Positions 1 through 10,022 of a stretch of 64,000 bases of DNA are shown here, piece by piece. The stretch is from Heloderma charlesbogerti (lineage: Eukaryota; Chordata; Lepidosauria; Squamata; Helodermatidae): assembly GCA_026122225.1 (NCBI GenBank), contig JANEZZ010001904.1, positions 744,001 to 808,000 of the forward strand, given 5' to 3'. The notes below the pieces were generated by a model. It ran no database searches, was not told where the DNA came from, and was given only the letters and a program-made list of their open reading frames with translations. Numbering within the stretch: the first letter of the stretch is position 1; every line of letters starts with the position of its first letter. The position numbers and the translations under genes are program-made.

Positions 1-275
1 TTTTTTTTGCCGTGATAAGCTACGTAAATATTTACGTAGCCTATCACGGCAAAATACAGGGACGCAAATGGCGGCGGCTACAGCAGTCACCATTTGTGTC
101 CCTGCAGGCTGCCCAGCGGCCAGATGTCCGGCTGTGGGCGGCCCCAGCCAGCAGCTTCACGGAATCTCTGCAGAGCAGAGCCAGCTGGAGAGAATTTCAG
201 GGGGAGGGACGGAGCACCTCCCCCCCACCGCGAATGTCACCCTTCAAAAAGGTAAGTGACTTTCGTACATCCCTA
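1..275. mobile_element. NP-A: right part of nested-palindrome hAT-like element
   Basis: Only the right part lies in the window. It opens with a hairpin at about 9-50 built on GATAAGCTACGTAAAT and its complement. A second, GC-rich imperfect hairpin (GCAAATGGCGGCGG with CACCATTTGTG) lies at about 64-107. The terminus is GTGACTTTCGTACATCCCTA, ending at 275. The downstream 8 bases, atatatac (276-283), would be the right TSD, but the left partner is outside the window. A splice-donor-like AAAAG|GTAAGTGA sits at 247-259, pointing outwards. No transposase is encoded. Assignment rests on identity of the terminus and hairpins with the TSD-bounded copies NP-B, G, H, I and J. Confidence 0.85.
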
Positions 276-317
276 ATATATACTAATATCAATCTCAGTT
301 CTCCAAATACCATTTCT

Positions 318-955
318 TATGTAGCCCAAACTGCACCATGCGTGCACAAAAGGGAGGTATCAGTAAGCTTAGGGGAACCCCAAGGTTTGCAGAAGTAATT
401 CTGAGAAAATAACCCTCAGATGGAAGCCCCTCCCCACAAACAGCTAAATGAGGACTGAGCATGCCCAGTAGCCAGCCAGGTGTATGCGTGGAAAGTGGGG
501 TGGGGAATGGAATGAAGTATGGAAGAGGGCAGGATTCTAGCCAACCATGAATAAGAACACTCCACACTGCAATATTTTGTTGCAGGTCCTGCTTGTTCCC
601 TCTATTACTGACATTCAGGCAGTGAGTGATGGTGTTCATGACATGTAGCCACCCACAGACAAGAGGGGACTATCAGTAGGCTCAGGGGAACTCCAATGTT
701 TGCAGAAGTAGAAAACATATATAGGAAAAGAACACCCAGAGGGAGAGAAACTCCTGAAATTGCCCAATGAAGTCTGAATGTGCTTAGTAACCATGGAATG
801 GTGATTAACTATTTTGAGGGGATGGAAAACTGGGTGGAGGGGAAATGGAATGGTGTACCATGGAGGAGGGCAAGGCTGGCTAACTGAAACATTGAAAAGG
901 AACATTCCTCACTGCAACATTTTGTTGCAGGTTCCACTTGTTTTTACTATGTTCT
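318..955. repeat. Diverged tandem duplication, unit about 310 bp
   Basis: Two units, about 318-612 and 642-955, share their order of landmarks: ATGTAGCC, then TATCAGTAGGCT / TATCAGTAAGCT with AGGGGAAC, TTTGCAGAAGTA, then GGAATGG repeats, and finally TTTTGTTGCAGGT followed by CTTGTT. They differ by many substitutions and small indels, so the duplication is old. Neither unit keeps a long frame or resembles a family I recognise. Confidence 0.7.
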
Positions 956-1453
956 TCATTAGGGAAAGTACAATACAAAGTGATCTATTGCTGCAATAAG
1001 ACTCTGGTAAGGCCAAACAAGTTTTTTCACATTAACACATTTACATACTGGAAACTTATTGCTGACCCTGCAGTTTCATATCATCTGTGGTGAGCTGTCA
1101 TCACATTCAGTTCTATTGGTCTCAAGTAACTGAGGTTACTTTCCAAATTACCAGTGTGAGATTATCGTTTGATTTGCTGACTCTTGAAGTATTTGAATTA
1201 AAGACTTTCAAAAGGTGCTTACATTACTTTTGCTAAATCTTCTGGTAAAGCTAATATATTGTTAGCCTGGCTTTGGAACTGTACATCAACTCTACCATGG
1301 AATGTTTGATTAAAAAATTCAGGATATTACTAAAACTAACAGACACACAGAAGGAATGGATCAACAGGCCCCGCAGATCTCAGACTGAAATGGACTTATT
1401 TGATTTTCTGTTGGAATGCAAATTGTAATAACCTAAGGTTGGATAGATACGTC

Positions 1454-1492
1454 TTTTCTGTAATCTGATTAATTTTTCTGTAATCTGATTAA
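1454..1492. repeat. Two-copy 20-bp tandem repeat
   Basis: The 19-base word TTTTCTGTAATCTGATTAA occurs at 1454-1472 and again, identical, at 1474-1492. It looks like a recent replication-slippage duplication in otherwise unassigned DNA. Confidence 0.9.
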
Positions 1493-1805
1493 TCCGGTTT
1501 GGCTGGCTCTGGTCAAATATTTCAAAGGCGCAACCCCCAAGATGCCTCTGGACTAGAAGCTCAGAAGCAGAGAATGAAGCGAATGGCCTTCCACTGTGGC
1601 TTGTCCCCGGCATTTGATAGACCATGAGTGGGGAACCTGTGGCCCAATGGCCGCATGTGGACCTTAGCTTAATTTCATGAGAACCATAGCCCAGTTTTGC
1701 CAACCCCACCCACTTTGCAAACCCCACCTACATTTGGCTCTGGCCATGCTTACTGCTAGAATGTGAACCCTTCCCTTATAGATTTTGATTGAGATATGCA
1801 GACCT

Positions 1806-1855
1806 CAACAGGAAAAATGCCCCCCATACACAACAGGAAAAATGCCCCCCACACA
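1806..1855. repeat. Two-copy 25-bp tandem repeat
   Basis: CAACAGGAAAAATGCCCCCC plus five further bases is repeated head to tail at 1806-1830 and 1831-1855 with one difference. It is a short local duplication with no other apparent role. Confidence 0.9.
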
Positions 1856-1928
1856 TGTTCTGCCTCTGTACATGAAGGTTCTACTTAACTATAATAGCTC
1901 ATATGGAACCAATTGGAACAAATGGTAA

Positions 1929-2113
1929 CAATGGAACCAATTACCTAGGGAGGTGGTGGGCTCTCCCACACTGGAGGCATTCAAAATGAAGCTGGACAGC
2001 CATCTCCCAGGGATGCTTTGACTTGGATTCCTTTGAGCAGGGGCCAGGGGGTTGGACTCGACGGTCTTGTAGGCCCCTTCCAACCCTACTATTCTATGAT
2101 TCTATGATTCTAA
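1929..2113 (+). mobile_element. CR1 LINE, 3'-terminal fragment
   Basis: The segment starts with AATGGAACCAATTACCTAGG and runs through the stretch reading 'ggaggcattcaaaatgaag', the GGACAGCCATCTCCC box and CGACGGTCTTGTAGGCC to a tail of ATTCTATG repeats. The same order is seen, antisense, at the 3' end of the longer CR1 at 52,068-54,508. It is a typical severely 5'-truncated CR1 insertion with no coding capacity. Confidence 0.88.
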
Positions 2114-5100
2114 TAGCTGGTGATATGCGCATCCACAACCAGTTATTAAAGTTACAGGCCCCAGTTCATCAGGGCCTCCAGGATTTAATCCCACAACCTG
2201 AAATGGATGGTTACAGCAAAAGCATAGCAGTTTTAAAGGACCACATTCTGCCATCTGAGCTTGCTCACCCGATGAGACATGGATGTAGGCCTTGGTCCAT
2301 GTTCTGCCAGTGTCAATGGTGTGGCTTATTTCATTTCAAAGATTTCTAGGCTTTTCAAAATACCTTTTCCCCCCAAGGTGATGTACAACAGTATGAAACC
2401 ATTGTAATAGAACATCAGTACCAATATTTAAAATCATAAAGCAAGAAGAGGAGTATAAAACATTTCAGACTACCCATCATAAGCTCTAAAAACAGTTAAA
2501 CACAACCTTTTGGTAGTCTTTGGAATTCTTGCCCCACAGGACACCCAACTCCCCCCCCACACACACACACACACACACCTTATCAAAAATTTAATAATTG
2601 AATCCAGGTTGATTCATCATTCCATTGATATGAGGTCCTGTTATTTTTTCCAGCTTTGATGCTCTGATATTATGTTGCTGGTGAGACTGTTTCTGTCACT
2701 TAGATCTCATTTATGTTAATATTCCTTTTTTCTTTTCTGGTGTTATTTGATGGTTTATTTTTGAGATGTTATTAGTTCATGCTATATGCCAGTTCCACTT
2801 GTTTATATTCATATTGGCGACACTGGACTGTCATTTAACCAAAAGAGCTCATTTCTCAAACTCGGGGTTGTTGTCTTTTATTGGCTAATACAGGTGGCCA
2901 AATCATACACCTTTTAGTAAATAAGGGCTGAATTAGCCTTTATGTTACATACGTTATACAACATCCCATATGGGAGGTCCCTGGCCAAAGAAAGGCCCTG
3001 CTGTAGTGTCAGGAACACCACATTAGCTAAAGGTAGTCCTTTTAAGATAAGGTCCCCTTATCATCTAGTAGGAGTTGCAGCAACTAGAGGTGGTAACTGT
3101 TGATTTCAAAAATACCAGTCCGAGTTGGCTCCAGAGTAAGGGGGCCCTTAGCAAAGTGCTATCTGGTCATCCCCCTCCTACATTGCCTCCTCCAGTCTCT
3201 AGGATATCTGACAACACTGGCAGGCAGCTGTGAAACTGCCACTTTAAATTTCCCACCATGTCCTGGAATGATGCTACATTGGATGTTGCAGAGCATTGTG
3301 GGAAATTCAATATGGCAGTTTGTAGTCACCTAATATGGAGATTTCCAGGGCAGGTGCCGGTGGGTCCTGTCAGGGTGCTGTGGCTCTGGCAGCTGCCCAA
3401 GGGTGTTTGGTGCTGATGCCAGATTTGATACTGATCTCCATGAGCAGCACCAGGACAGGCAGAGAACCAGTCAGGCAGGGATAGAACCTGGAAGAAATGT
3501 GATAGGTTGTCAGTGCAGACTGGCAAATTGTAGTGGGCCCTACCTGACAGAGTTTGTTTTCTTGCTTTTCAGACCCCCATACTGGTTATCAGACCAAACT
3601 TGGTTAATTGGCTGGACCAGTAAAACACTGGCTGGTTAGCAACTCCAGCAGTGACTTACGGGTTTTTTTTTTTCCCAGTTGTGCTGTGGGGAAAGTTTTA
3701 CAAAGTGATGGCCAGCCTAGAAAAAGGAGCAGAGTGACTGTGCTTTCTATACCGCAAGTGATTTCAGGCCACCACAGGTGCCTGCTATATTACATCCTTC
3801 TGTTGCACTGCTTGTATAAGGCTTTATGTTGTATATGCATTGCAGTTGTGTGCTTGGCATTTGTATGAGAAGAGACCCAAAGAACACACACTGGACCAGC
3901 CTCCAAAGTCAATGTCTATCTTAGCTTCCCTTCATTTTTCTTAGGAGAGGGTAAACCACTTCACCATTTAGTTACCAGAGAGATGGAGAGAACAAAACAT
4001 GGGGCCTTTGACTGTATTTAATTTTAGGAGGGAAGCAGGTCTTTTCATTCAGCACTACAATAAAAAATGTGAAATGTGCATTCCTTTGAATGCAAAGGAA
4101 ACATGTGCAGCACATTCTCTCTGAAAGTTGTTGTGCCTCTCTATGCCAGATGTTATCCACTTTCACCAGCCAAGCCGTCTTCGGTGGTTATCACAACATG
4201 AGCCAAGCAATTCCCAGCTGCCCCATGTTCATGGCTAGCTTTCACATAAAGATTCCAGGGTTACCCCTAGCAACCTAGTGAGCCTGAGTTTCTCTCTTTG
4301 AACCTCATAAAATTGTTATGGATCCAATTCATACATACGAGTACTGATCAAAATAACACAGAGAAATTAAAATGTTAAAGGGAAGACATTAAAACTTTAA
4401 GGGAAGTCTAGAAGAGAGAGAATTGGAAGGGGTATTAGTTTGAAGCAGCACAATGTGAGGTGTATGATGGATGGACTGTTACAAGAGCAAGAACCATTAC
4501 AGAGCATAGTGTAGAAATCCTCCTCAGTAATTAGTATAGGATGTAGCTGTAGGAGACAAAGTTCAAATCCAAGCTCACTTGTGGGGCTACTAAGTGGCCT
4601 AAAAATCTTTTCCTTTTTAATTAACTTTGGTATGGATGACAATTTTGTTTCAGTTTGGTTTTAATAGGAATTTACAATCATTTGCAAGTTCTCCATGTTT
4701 GGGGCAAAAAGAACTTGAGATTTATTTATTTTTTTAAATGAATATGCAAAAAAGCAAAAATGACAGGTCTAGGGGTTTGAGTGCTTTGCTCTTTAAGGTC
4801 TGGGTTTGAATCCCTGTTGCCAACTTTTTTTTCCTCATCTTTAACAGCTGTAGATGCATCATGATCTTCTCCATGCTGGAAATAGCTGCACCTATTGAAT
4901 CTGGCTGATGCAGATGGGTGAGATTTTTGTTTTTGGTCCATTTTTATAAGAATTTACCAACATTTGCAATGGTCTTCATATTCGGGAGAGAAAGAAGATG
5001 AGATTTTTAAAAAATAACTACAAGAGAAAATGAAACTGACAGATTCATCTATCTCTAATTCAGTTCTTGATGTGTGGATTAGAAATTAAATGGAGACCCA

Positions 5101-6058
5101 GGAAGACCCATGGTTCAACTCTTGTCTGTACCATGAAAGACACTAGGTGGCTTTACACAAACTGATATCCTCTCAGCAACACCTTCCCCTCAGTCATCTG
5201 CAATATGGAAACCTACCTCACTGGAATGTTGTGAGGGTATGCTTGTTGTTAAATTATTTAGAAGCTGGTTTTCAGGGCAAGCCTTCCCAAGGCAACATCC
5301 AACAAAATATCAATACAATGTGTCTGTGCTTGAAAAACAGCATGAAAAGGAGGATGGAGGGAGGCATGGGAAAAGTATATCATATACTAGATTTTTAGTA
5401 CATAGGTATTTTTCAGCCTTTACCTTGGAAAAACCCATTTCCCCTTATAAGCATGGAAAACTGAATTTGAAAGGAAATGAGGTGCTCCAGGCCACTCAGG
5501 GTCAAACTGCACATTATGCTAATTGCGCAATGTGTAGCTGAGAATCATCTCTTGTTTTTTCTCTAGAGGAAGTGCATGCAGCCCCAATTTTTAGTGGTAT
5601 CACTGCATATCAGGAGGGGAGGAATACCCCCCCTGGTTTTTTTTTCAATCCTCCCCACCATGGGGTTGGGGGTAAAAAATAGAGGGAAACCTCCATTGAC
5701 TCCAGTGGAGACTTAAAAAAAAAAATTTTGGAACCCCTGCACAGTGGGGGAATTGGGGGTAAGTTTTAGTCCTCCCCTCCTGGTGTGTGGTGGTTCTGTA
5801 AGCCACATACACTTACTCTGGTGTTAAAATAAAAGATTGCCCTCAGCAGCTCAGCTACATGCTACGCAATTAACATAACATGTAGTTTGAGAGTTGCTCC
5901 ATAGTGAGTTTGTATTGGAATGCCATCTCCTACAACTACATCCTATACTAATCACTGAAGGGATCTATTGGATTCCTTGTTGGTTGGTTTTAAGCCTTTT
6001 TTTCTGGTTTGATAGGAATTCTTGTTTTATTTATTATTGGGTATTGCTATTGCTTTTC
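2114..6058. other. Unassigned stretch, no gene seen
   Basis: No open frame here looks like a real exon or carries a recognisable domain. Small features are a CA dinucleotide tract at 2559-2578 and two similar blocks, about 4655-4727 and 4930-5012, sharing ATTTGCAA, CTTCATATT/CTCCATGTT and GAGATTT in the same order about 280 bp apart. These look like a very old duplication or two relics of one repeat. The rest is AT-rich sequence without recognised structure. Confidence 0.6.
2559..2578. repeat. (CA)n microsatellite
   Basis: About ten uninterrupted AC/CA units preceded by a C-run. Short and likely polymorphic. Confidence 0.97.
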
Positions 6059-6130
6059 ATAGAATAGTAGGGTTGGAAGGGGCCTACAAGACCATCGAAT
6101 CCAAGCCCAGACCATTGAGTCCAACCCTGA
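6059..6130 (-). mobile_element. CR1 LINE 3'-end fragment, antisense
   Basis: The plus strand reads ATAGAATAGTAGGGTTGGAA followed by GGGGCCTACAAGACCATCGA, the reverse complement of the CR1 tail seen at 1929-2113 and matching 52,070 onward. Only about 70 bp of the 3' end is left. Confidence 0.85.
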
Positions 6131-6132
6131 TG

Positions 6133-6213
6133 GTCTTTATTGTAAGCCCTCTCGAATATTTTATAGAAAGGTGGAATATAAATTTTGTTGATGAATAAAA
6201 TGAATAAATAATA
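6133..6213 (+). mobile_element. L2-type LINE 3' tail
   Basis: TAGAAAGGTGGAATATAAAT followed by an AATAAA-rich tail matches the general 3' end of L2-clade LINEs (a 'ggcggtatataaat' box plus short A-rich repeats). It is a short relic directly downstream of the CR1 fragment. Confidence 0.6.
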
Positions 6214-6543
6214 ATTCCCAAAGTCATTTTGGCTGCCACAGAAGAACCAGCAAAATTAGTACAGCCCTGAGCATTTAACAGTTATTTTCTTTAGTCAGAA
6301 GCAGTATAGGTTGTCACTAAAAATGTAACCAATGCACAGCAAAGTGGACATATAAAATATCCCCAGCCCTCCTTGCTCCAACTCTATGATCCAGGAGGAC
6401 TGAAGTGGAGGAAAGAGGTAGAATTTTAAAAATGCAAGTTGTTGTTGTTCAGTCGTTAAGTCGTGTCCAACTCTTCGTGACCCCATGGACCATAGCATGC
6501 CAGGCCTTCCTGTCCTCCGCTCTCTCCCGGAGTGTGCTCAAAT

Positions 6544-7197
6544 TAGGGATGTCAGAGAATTCCGCCACGGATCTCAGTGAGGCTGAATGCCAGTGCATTC
6601 GGCCCCCTGAACTCCATGGCGGAACAGCCTGCCCCCCCCACGGATCCCCCCCGGGACGAGACGTACCCGGGGCAGATTTTCTGACCGCCGCCACCATTTC
6701 CAGGCTTGTTAAAAAAAAAAAAAAAAGACATGATAGGCTACGTAAATCTTTACCTAGCCTATCATGGCTGGGTGGGTTTAAAAAAAACAAAAACCACATA
6801 CGTTTTTTAAAAAGATTTAGGTAGGCTAAAACGGTGAATCAAAAAGGGACGCAAATAGCGCCCGCTACGCTATTTGCGTTTCCCTTTATTTTCGCCGTCA
6901 TAGTCTATGTAAATATTTACGTAGATTCAGACGGCCAAAAATAAGGAACGCAAATGGCGGCAGCTGTAGCTGCCGCCATTTGCGTACGCGGTTTTTTGTT
7001 TTTGTTTTTCCCAGAGCCCTCCACGGCCGGAAATCCGGCTGCGGACGGCTTTGGGCTGGGCTGGGCCTGGCCGGCTGCTCCACAGAGCTGCCGCGGAGCA
7101 CAGCCGGCCATCGAGGATTCTGAGGGGAGGGACGGAACGCCTCCCCCACCACCATCAACTTAATCCATGAAAGTTAATTCACTTTTGTACATCCCTA
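6544..7197. mobile_element. NP-B: nested-palindrome hAT-like element, perfect 8-bp TSD
   Basis: Left terminus TAGGGATGTCAGAGAATTCC, right terminus ending TTTTGTACATCCCTA. The flanks carry a perfect 8-bp duplication, gctcaaat, at 6536-6543 and 7198-7205, inside BovB copy 1. Internal hairpins include GATAGGCTACGTAAAT with its imperfect complement (about 6729-6767), AAAGGGACGCAAATAGCG with CGCTATTTGCGTTTCCC (about 6844-6890) and GCAAATGGCGGCAGC with GCTGCCGCCATTTGC (about 6950-6985). The left end carries a reverse-strand GGGTACGTC donor-like word near 6662; the right-end donor is mutated (AAAGTTAATTC). It has no coding capacity and must have been mobilised by a transposase supplied elsewhere. 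Confidence 0.95.
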
Positions 7198-7205
7198 GCT
7201 CAAAT

Positions 7206-8010
7206 TCATATTCATTGCATTGGTGATGCTATCTAGCCATCTCATCCTCTGCCATCCCCTTCTCCTTTTGCCTTCAATCTTTCCCAGCATCAGGGTCTTT
7301 TCCAGAGAGTTTTCTCTTCGCATTAGCTGGCCAAAATATTTGAGCTTCAACTTCAGTAGATGTCCTTCCAATGAGCAGTCAGGGTTGATTTCCTTTAGGA
7401 CTGACTGATTTGACCTCCTTGCAGTCCAGGGGACTCGTAAGAGTCTTCTCCAGCACCACAGTTCGAAAGCATCAATTCTTCGGCGCTCAGCCTTCCTTAT
7501 AGTGCAGCTCTCACAGCCTTACGTTAATACTGGGAAAAACCATAGCCTTGATTATACGAACCCTTGTCGGCAAGGTGATGTCTCTGCTTCTTACTATGCT
7601 GTCTAGGTTTGCCATAGCTTTCCTCCCAAGGAGCAAGCATCTTTTAATTTCATGGCTACAGTCACCGTCTGCGGTGATCTTGGAGCCCAAAAAAGTAAAA
7701 TCTGTTACTGCTTCCATTTCTTCCCCTTCTATATGCCAGGATGTGATGGGGCCAGATGCCATGATCTTAGTTTTTTAATGTTGAGTTTCAAACCAGCTTT
7801 TGCACTCTCCCCTTTCACCCTCAACAAGAGGCTCTTTAGATCCTCTTCACTTTCTGCTATTAGGGTGGTATCGTCTGCATATCTGAAGTTGTTAATAATT
7901 CTCTCAGCAATCTTAATTCCGACCTTTGATTCATCCAACCTGGTGTTTCTCATGATGTACTCTGCATATAAGTTAAATAAGCAGGACGACAATATACAGC
8001 CTTGTCGTAG
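7206..8010 (-). pseudogene. BovB reverse transcriptase fragment (broken)
   Basis: Read from 8010 downwards, one frame holds QGCILSSCLFNLYAEYIMRN and the catalytic YADDTTL segment; a second frame carries DFTFLGSKITADGDCSHEIK and RSRDITLPTRVRIIKAM. The frame change near 7,750 and another near 7,530 break the protein. It would have copied LINE RNA into DNA at the target site. The upstream fingers and palm motif A are missing, as is the endonuclease, so no activity is expected. Confidence 0.9.
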
Positions 8011-8567
8011 CATAGGTTAATTTGCATTTAATTAGCTGGTTTACCCCCCAAAGCAGCGTTATTTCCTCTTTAGCCTCAGATTAGCGGCAAACGTGTTACA
8101 AGGGGAACCCACATGTCAAAAGGCTGTACAAAATAAGACTTCTCTCTCAACAGGCATATGCATCATATGTACTGATTATGAGACAAAGGTATAATAGTGA
8201 CATGGCTGAATAGGCTTCATTTGTCTAGCTCTCCAAAGGAACATAAATAGGCCCCAGCTGGTCATCCACTTTTGTGTGAGTAAACATATTAGCAATGTAA
8301 CTATGCCACAGCTGAGTAAACCATTGATATTTGCATGCCAGTACAGGTGGGACCCAGTCTTTTTCACTGCCTGCCCATACATTCCATGGATCTCATTTCA
8401 AACTAGTTTCAGGCAGCTCATAAATAGCCTTTTCCTAGCAGTTGCAAGTGACACACACACAAAAAAATGAAGGTGGACCAGTTCAAATGAAGCTTTGCCT
8501 TCAACCTGACTCTCTCGACAAACACTATGTGACTTATTTCCTTTTTTAAGTCATGCCATGACATCAA
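8011..8567. other. Unassigned stretch, no gene seen
   Basis: AT-rich sequence between BovB copy 1 and the MITE-X element. I see no exon-like frame, tail or terminal repeat in it. Confidence 0.5.
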
Positions 8568-9023
8568 TTAGGTTGCAATCCTATCCAGATAGACGGCTGC
8601 CTCCGAACTCGGAGGTGACCACCTATCCAAAGCAGGGCAAGAGAAGCACGGAAGGGATCATTCCCTCCACGTTTCTCCTGCCCTGCATTTTTGGCTAGAA
8701 AGCTGATTGTGGCTGTCTAGCCACGGGAGGGCTGAATGAGGGAGGAAGCTGCTGTACGACACCTTGGATGTGTCGTACAGCCATTTCCACCCTCCCTGCC
8801 CTGGAACGCCCTCAGACACACCCCTTTTTGGCTGCTCTGCGCTCCTCTTGTGAGCACAGAGGATGGGGCTGTTCCGCACTGCCTCCGAGGCAGTGTGGAA
8901 GTGGGGGGAGGTCAGTTCTCCGGGAACCGACCTCAGAGCACAGGCTCTGAGGTCGGTTCCCGGATAACACGATATCCTACGGCTGTCTAGCCACTGTCTA
9001 GCAGCCATAGGATTGCTCCCTTA
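8568..9023. mobile_element. MITE-X copy 1: GC-rich fold-back element
   Basis: Termini are TTAGGTTGCAATCCTATCC on the left and GCCATAGGATTGCTCCCTTA on the right, which are inverted repeats of each other. Internal hairpins include GCTGTACGACACC with GTGTCGTACAGC (about 8751-8782) and a near-perfect palindrome at 8920-8963 with arms CCGGGAACCGACCTCAGAG and its complement. Two more copies lie at 15,644 and 60,350. No TSD is obvious. It encodes nothing recognisable. Confidence 0.8.
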
Positions 9024-9139
9024 ATCTGTGATGGGAAGTGTTGTTCAGTTTTTCAGTTATGGTATCATAGCAGAAAATGGATGACCAGCTCCAAGAGACA
9101 TTTTTGTCAAAACACACAAGACTGATTTCCAGGCAAAAC

Positions 9140-10022
9140 TAGGAGTGCTCGAAAGTCACTTACCTCGTCTCGCAGCTTGCTTCGCGGTGGGGGGGAAGCG
9201 CTTCGTGTCTCCCCCCGAAATTCAGGCCGGGGGGAGAGGCACCTCGCCTCGCCTGGCCGAAATTCAGGCCGGGGGGGAGGTGCCTCGCCTCGCCTGGCCA
9301 AAATTCAGGCCGGGGAGGAGGCGCCTCGCCTCACCCGGCTGCGAAATAAAAAGTTTTTAAAAAAACGCCCCCGTGATAGGCTATGTGCCGATTTATGTAG
9401 CCTATCATGGCTAGATCTGCAAAGTCAGCCGTGATAGGCTACGTAAATCATCACATAGCCTATCATGGGTGACTTAAAAAAAAAAAAAGCGCGTACGCAA
9501 ATGGCGGCCCCCATAGGGAGCCGCCATTCGCGTTCCTTATTTGGTCGCCGTAGTCTACGTAATCTTTACGTAGACTACAGCGACCAAATAAGGAACGCGA
9601 ATGGCAGCTCCCTATGAGGGCTGCCATTAGCCGTACGCGCTTTTTTTTTTTTTTACGTCACCCGTGATAGGCTACGTGACGATTTACGTAGCCTATCACG
9701 GCTGACTTTGCAAATCTAGCCGTGATAGGCTACGTTAATCGTCACGTAGCCTATCACGGGGGTGTTTTTTTTTTTTTACTTTTCTTGGAATGGCGGCGGC
9801 GGCAGCCGGTCGAAAGACCAGCTGCTGCCCCTCCCCTGTCGAAGCCCTGCCGAACCGCCGCTGCGCCCCGCCACCGGGAGCGACATGCGGGAAAGGTAAG
9901 TCCCATCCGGGGGGGGGGTGCAGGGGGGTGCAGAGAATTTCTCCCTGAAACTACTTCGGGGGGCCGAATACGTTGGCACTCAGCCCCCCGAATTTTCGAG
10001 GAGAAATTCTCTGACACCCCTA
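9140..10022. mobile_element. NP-C: nested-palindrome hAT-like element
   Basis: Left end TAGGAGTGCTCGAAAGTCAC, right end GAGAAATTCTCTGACACCCC followed by TA. The flanking 8-mers (ggcaaaac and cgaaaaag) agree at only five positions, so the TSD is degraded or absent. From about 9366 to 9760 it is a large palindrome: GATAGGCTATGTGCCGATTT, then the GCGTACGCAAATGGCGG / CCGCCATTCGCGTTCC hairpin module, a central TAGTCTACGTAATCTTTACG, and the mirror image of both. Donor-like words point out at both ends: reverse-strand GAGGTAAGTGACT near 9155-9167 and AAAGGTAAGTCCC near 9892-9904. Confidence 0.88.

Larger units (their letters stand above)
6437..8010 (-). mobile_element. BovB LINE copy 1, 5'-truncated, split by NP-B
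   Basis: The antisense 3' end starts at about 6437 with GTTGTTGTTCAGTCG, as in the other three BovB copies. Conserved sequence continues to 6543, is interrupted by NP-B (6544-7197, with its TSD) and resumes to about 8010, where the reverse transcriptase sequence stops abruptly near the conserved RQGCILS segment. What is left encodes the RT core downstream of that segment and the C-terminal domain, broken by frameshifts. It is dead and older than NP-B. Confidence 0.95.

Noticed and set aside
9840..10000. CpG-rich segments in NP-C, NP-D and NP-E1 as promoter CpG islands.
   Set aside because: Each is an internal part of a repeated element with GC-rich hairpins; no gene follows. Kept only as a possible regulatory effect in the findings.
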